Origin: UMGS1002 sp050309735
GTDB taxonomy: Bacteria; Bacillota; Clostridia; Oscillospirales; CAG-272
DNA: 8,796 nt
Direction: 5' to 3'
NCBI GenBank assembly: GCA_050309735.1
Contig: JBNRMS010000005.1
Span: 1 to 8,796 of the forward strand
In this document: positions 6,801-8,796 of the stretch, in pieces
How positions within the stretch are numbered: the first letter of the stretch is position 1
Layout of the letters: every line of letters starts with the position of its first letter
Notes under the pieces: generated by a model
What the model was told of the DNA's origin: nothing
Seen by the model: only the letters and a program-made list of their open reading frames with translations
The model's database searches: none
Position numbers and translations under genes: made by a program

Positions 6801-6879
6801 TAGAAAATCAGCGAAAAGTCAAGATAACAAGCATTAAATTTTTATAGCAATAACGGCATTTAACTATTAAAAGGTTGGG

Positions 6880-6987
6880 ATGCTGTTCTCGTATATAACT
6901 GTGAGCTGGAATGTTAATGTTCCGGTTATGATGAAAAGCTCTATAATGCAGAAAATCAGATGGCTTGACAAAGACTTAAACAACTGA
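6880..6987 (+). CDS. Possible small protein of 35 residues, unknown
   Basis: A short reading frame (MLFSYITVSWN... to ...WLDKDLNN, TGA at 6985) lies in an otherwise empty gap. An AAAAGG stretch ends about 5 bases before the ATG and could serve as a weak ribosome binding site. A strong hairpin with a six-T run on the same strand begins 35 bases after the stop. I saw no clear promoter and do not recognise the sequence. It has a mildly hydrophobic first half and a charged, basic-acidic end. It could be a real small gene, the remnant of a larger one, or chance; the terminator is the main argument for transcription. Confidence 0.3.
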   Translation: MLFSYITVSWNVNVPVMMKSSIMQKIRWLDKDLNN

Positions 6988-7021
6988 ATTTTAGAACGAC
7001 ATAATCAAGTGTGACAAAAGT

Positions 7022-7067
7022 AAAGACCATACGAAAGCATAGCTTTTGTGCGGTCTTTGTCTTTTTT
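7022..7067. terminator. Strong intrinsic terminator, usable in both directions
   Basis: AAAGACC (7022-7028) pairs with GGTCTTT (7052-7058). The helix continues inward through eight more pairs, two of them G-U, after one mismatch, and closes on a CATAG loop. On the plus strand the stem is followed by GTCTTTTTT, a textbook U-tract. On the minus strand it lies 20 bases past the stop of the 186-residue gene and is followed by ACTTTTG, so it can also end that gene. Confidence 0.85.
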
Positions 7068-7077
7068 ATTATGTGTT

Positions 7078-7638
7078 CTAAATGCGGAACTGGCGGATGA
7101 TGCCGCAGGTCATAACATCGGCCATTATTAGCGCTTCTGCCTGAATATCATCATATTCTTTTATACTTTTTGCATATTGACCGGTCAGGATGAAAACGGC
7201 CTCATCTTCTGTAATGCGCAGATGTTCGAATAAGAATTTTCTCCACTCGCGTTCGCTCCAGTAACAATTTATCGAAGCGAGGAATTTTGAAATATCCTCA
7301 GCATTTGCATACCATCTTTTGCGTTGTTTATCGGCCTCAGCAGTATTGCCCGCTTTTGCCGCGTTAACTAATTGGGCGGCTATTAAAAGGTGGTCTGTTA
7401 AAAGCTGTTTGAATTGCGCGGCCGTCTGTTCGCCATAAAAAGGTTTTAGCGTTTTGGCGAAGTCATCAGGATTTTTCAATAACCTCTCTGTAACAAATTG
7501 AAGATCGGGCAAGCTAAACGCTGTGCTCAGGATAAATAGGCGTGTCCACAGAACGTGCTCATTCCATAGACGTCGGATTGTGTTAGATAACTCTAATTGT
7601 CGGCAATTTAATCCCCTGTTTGAAATTGTTTGGCTCAT
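7078..7638 (-). CDS. Conserved Firmicutes protein of unknown function
   Basis: The protein has 186 residues, no signal peptide and no membrane segment, and looks almost wholly alpha-helical. I recall this family from Bacillus and Clostridia, with the pattern LWNEHVLWTRLFILSTA, then PFYGE, then LLTDHLLIAAQLVNAAKAGN, then YWSEREWR and a C-terminal GIIRQF. Members have often carried unsupported names such as acetylglutamate kinase; nothing here resembles a kinase fold or ATP site. Residues about 66-92 (PFYGEQ...DHLLIAAQLV) and 125-148 (CYWSEREW...EHLRITEDEAV) look like two copies of one helical unit. An AAGGGG site at 7649-7654 lies 10 bases before the ATG, and no other Met is available near the N-terminus. 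It is probably transcribed alone, ending at the terminator at 7022-7067. Confidence 0.75.
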   Translation of the reverse strand: MSQTISNRGLNCRQLELSNTIRRLWNEHVLWTRLFILSTAFSLPDLQFVTERLLKNPDDFAKTLKPFYGEQTAAQFKQLLTDHLLIAAQLVNAAKAGNTAEADKQRKRWYANAEDISKFLASINCYWSEREWRKFLFEHLRITEDEAVFILTGQYAKSIKEYDDIQAEALIMADVMTCGIIRQFRI

Positions 7639-7770
7639 AATAATTCAGCCCCTTCGAATATTTAATATAATGAATAAGAATATTTGCTGAGTGTATTGAT
7701 GTATTTATAATATCATATGACAAACAGATAGAATTGTGTATGAATGGCAATTTTCATATGAGCCGATTTT

Positions 7771-7786
7771 AATGCATTAATGCATT
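7771..7786. promoter_or_regulatory. Perfect 16-base palindrome between two genes, possible operator
   Basis: AATGCATTAATGCATT is a perfect palindrome that also contains ATGCAT twice. It lies in the 205-base gap after the LysR gene and upstream of the 186-residue gene. In the same gap TCATATGA occurs twice, at 7713-7720 and 7754-7761, 41 bases apart. The gap should hold the promoter of the 186-residue gene, though several A+T-rich candidates prevent a firm choice. A regulator site is plausible but unproven. No T-run follows it, so it is not an evident terminator. Confidence 0.3.
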
Positions 7787-7843
7787 TAGGAAGGACTTGG
7801 TTGTGAAAATGCGAGCATAGGCAAGCAAGGGCAATCTTCTGAA

Positions 7844-8746
7844 TCATCCTATACATACCTCTGTAAACGTCTCTTTCAGAAGATGATAAATTATCATATA
7901 CCGCTCACGAAAAAAGCTGTTCTTTAACAACACAAAATTAAATTCACGCTCCTCATAAAAACCGGGAATGCTAATAATCGAAAGGCTTTCGTTTTCTATT
8001 TCGCCCCTTGCCGCCACCTCAAACAGAAATGTTATTCCAAGCCCATTAGAAACCATTTTCTTTATGGCTGCCATGTTTCCTATTTCAATTATTTTTTCAA
8101 ACGTCTCAAGGGAATAATTGTTTTTTTGCAGTATGTTTTCAAGGATTTCCCGTGTGCCCGATCCTTGTTCCCGTAAAATCAGGCGGCTTCTTGTAATCTC
8201 ATGAAAACTCACTTCCTTGTTTGCAAATTCCGATTGAGGCGAGCACACGGGAATAAATCTCTCCAGGCTAAAAAGTGTGGCTTCGTAATCTGATTTATCA
8301 AACAGCCCTTCCACAACAATAAAGTCGAGCTCCCCGTTGTTCAGCCGTTCAAGAAGAACATGCGTATTTGCAACCGACATATGGATTTTCATTTCGGGAT
8401 ACTTTGTAAGCAAATGCGAGAGAATTTTGGGCATAACATATTCTCCGATAGACAAGGTTGCTCCGAAGGAAAATTGCATTGTTTCTGTGTTGACTGAATT
8501 GATATTTTTTTTAAAATTCTTTGAATCTGAATAAACAGTCATTGCAAACTCCTTTAGGAGCTTGCCTTGATGTGTAAGTGTTATTTTTCTGTTGGTTGTA
8601 TCGAAAAGCTTGCATCCATAGTATTCCTCAAGATACTTGATATGCTGTGATACGGCGGGCTGCGTAATGTGCAAAAGCTCGGCCGCTTTTGTAAAACTAT
8701 TGGAAGAGCATAGAGTAAGAAATGTTTCGTGTCTGAAATCAAGCAT
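7844..8746 (-). CDS. LysR-type transcriptional regulator, CysL/YeiE-like
   Basis: The protein has 300 residues, the normal length for the family. Residues about 3-62 form the winged helix-turn-helix, with NSFTKAAELLHITQPAVSQH as the DNA-reading part. Residues about 90-295 form the periplasmic-binding-protein-like effector domain. The segment LILREQGSGTRE (189-200) and the GNMAAIKKMVSNGLGITFL stretch resemble the group that includes CysL and YeiE, which sense small anions or sulfur-related metabolites in the few studied members; the effector here cannot be told. An AGGAG site at 8752-8756 lies 5 bases before the ATG. Such regulators usually sit divergent from their target, which would lie beyond the right edge. 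The downstream 186-residue gene is 205 bases away and need not be in the same regulon. Confidence 0.88.
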   Translation of the reverse strand: MLDFRHETFLTLCSSNSFTKAAELLHITQPAVSQHIKYLEEYYGCKLFDTTNRKITLTHQGKLLKEFAMTVYSDSKNFKKNINSVNTETMQFSFGATLSIGEYVMPKILSHLLTKYPEMKIHMSVANTHVLLERLNNGELDFIVVEGLFDKSDYEATLFSLERFIPVCSPQSEFANKEVSFHEITRSRLILREQGSGTREILENILQKNNYSLETFEKIIEIGNMAAIKKMVSNGLGITFLFEVAARGEIENESLSIISIPGFYEEREFNFVLLKNSFFRERYMIIYHLLKETFTEVCIG

Positions 8747-8773
8747 AATATCTCCTGTTATAATTTAAAATAA

Positions 8774-8793
8774 TATAAGTATTAGAAACTATA
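8774..8793. promoter_or_regulatory. Candidate LysR operator upstream of the regulator gene
   Basis: TATA-N12-TATA forms an imperfect dyad (six of ten positions symmetric) about 30 bases upstream of the regulator's start. LysR-type proteins often bind A+T-rich dyads in the region they share with a divergent target. The surrounding DNA is so A+T-rich that chance is a serious alternative, and the rest of the region is outside the window. Confidence 0.25.
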
Positions 8794-8796
8794 ATT

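Noticed and set aside
6965..6993. TTGACA at 6965-6970 with a weak -10-like sequence 17-19 bases later
   Set aside because: It lies in the end of the possible small ORF, and a transcript from it would meet the terminator at 7022 almost at once with no gene between.
8337..8534. Plus-strand frame of 65 codons opposite the LysR gene
   Set aside because: It is fully antisense to a well-supported regulator and lacks a ribosome binding site or recognisable features.

Overview
The window looks like chromosomal DNA from an anaerobic Gram-positive bacterium of the Clostridia. This rests on the strong AGGAGG-type ribosome binding sites, the lipobox lipoprotein, a solitary ECF transporter S component without its own ATPases, and the protein families present. 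A finer placement, for example near Oscillospiraceae, is only a guess. No mobile element, CRISPR array, tRNA or rRNA was seen.

Layout. Positions 1-233 form a divergent promoter region: the first codon of a leftward gene sits at the extreme left edge, and a rightward promoter feeds one very large gene (234-5258). That gene encodes a secreted protein of 1674 residues: a signal peptide, a calcineurin-like metallophosphoesterase domain, and six consecutive units of about 220 residues that resemble lamin-tail (LTD) domains. Units 2-5 are arranged A-B-A-B as two tandem copies of a 1344-base dimer. Unit 6 is a mosaic of A and B, which points to recent duplication and recombination. A strong hairpin terminator separates this gene from the genes that converge on it.

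Positions 5414-6800, on the minus strand, form a compact cobalamin-responsive operon. In order of transcription it has a sigma-A-type promoter, a cobalamin riboswitch, a DUF4430 (transcobalamin C-terminal-like) lipoprotein, and a membrane protein of the ECF S-component type whose start overlaps the lipoprotein's end. The simplest reading is uptake of cobalamin or a related corrinoid: the lipoprotein captures the ligand outside the membrane and the S component carries it in together with a shared EcfA-A'-T module encoded elsewhere.

From about 6780 to the right end the DNA is visibly richer in A+T. It holds a possible 35-codon small ORF followed by a good terminator, a conserved Firmicutes protein of unknown function (186 residues, helical, with an apparent internal duplication), and a LysR-type regulator of the CysL/YeiE-like group. 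The regulator's start lies close to the right edge, so its usual divergent target gene would be outside the window.

The most interesting parts are the riboswitch-controlled lipoprotein/S-component pair and the giant phosphoesterase with its dimeric repeat array. Nothing in the sequence links the two functionally.
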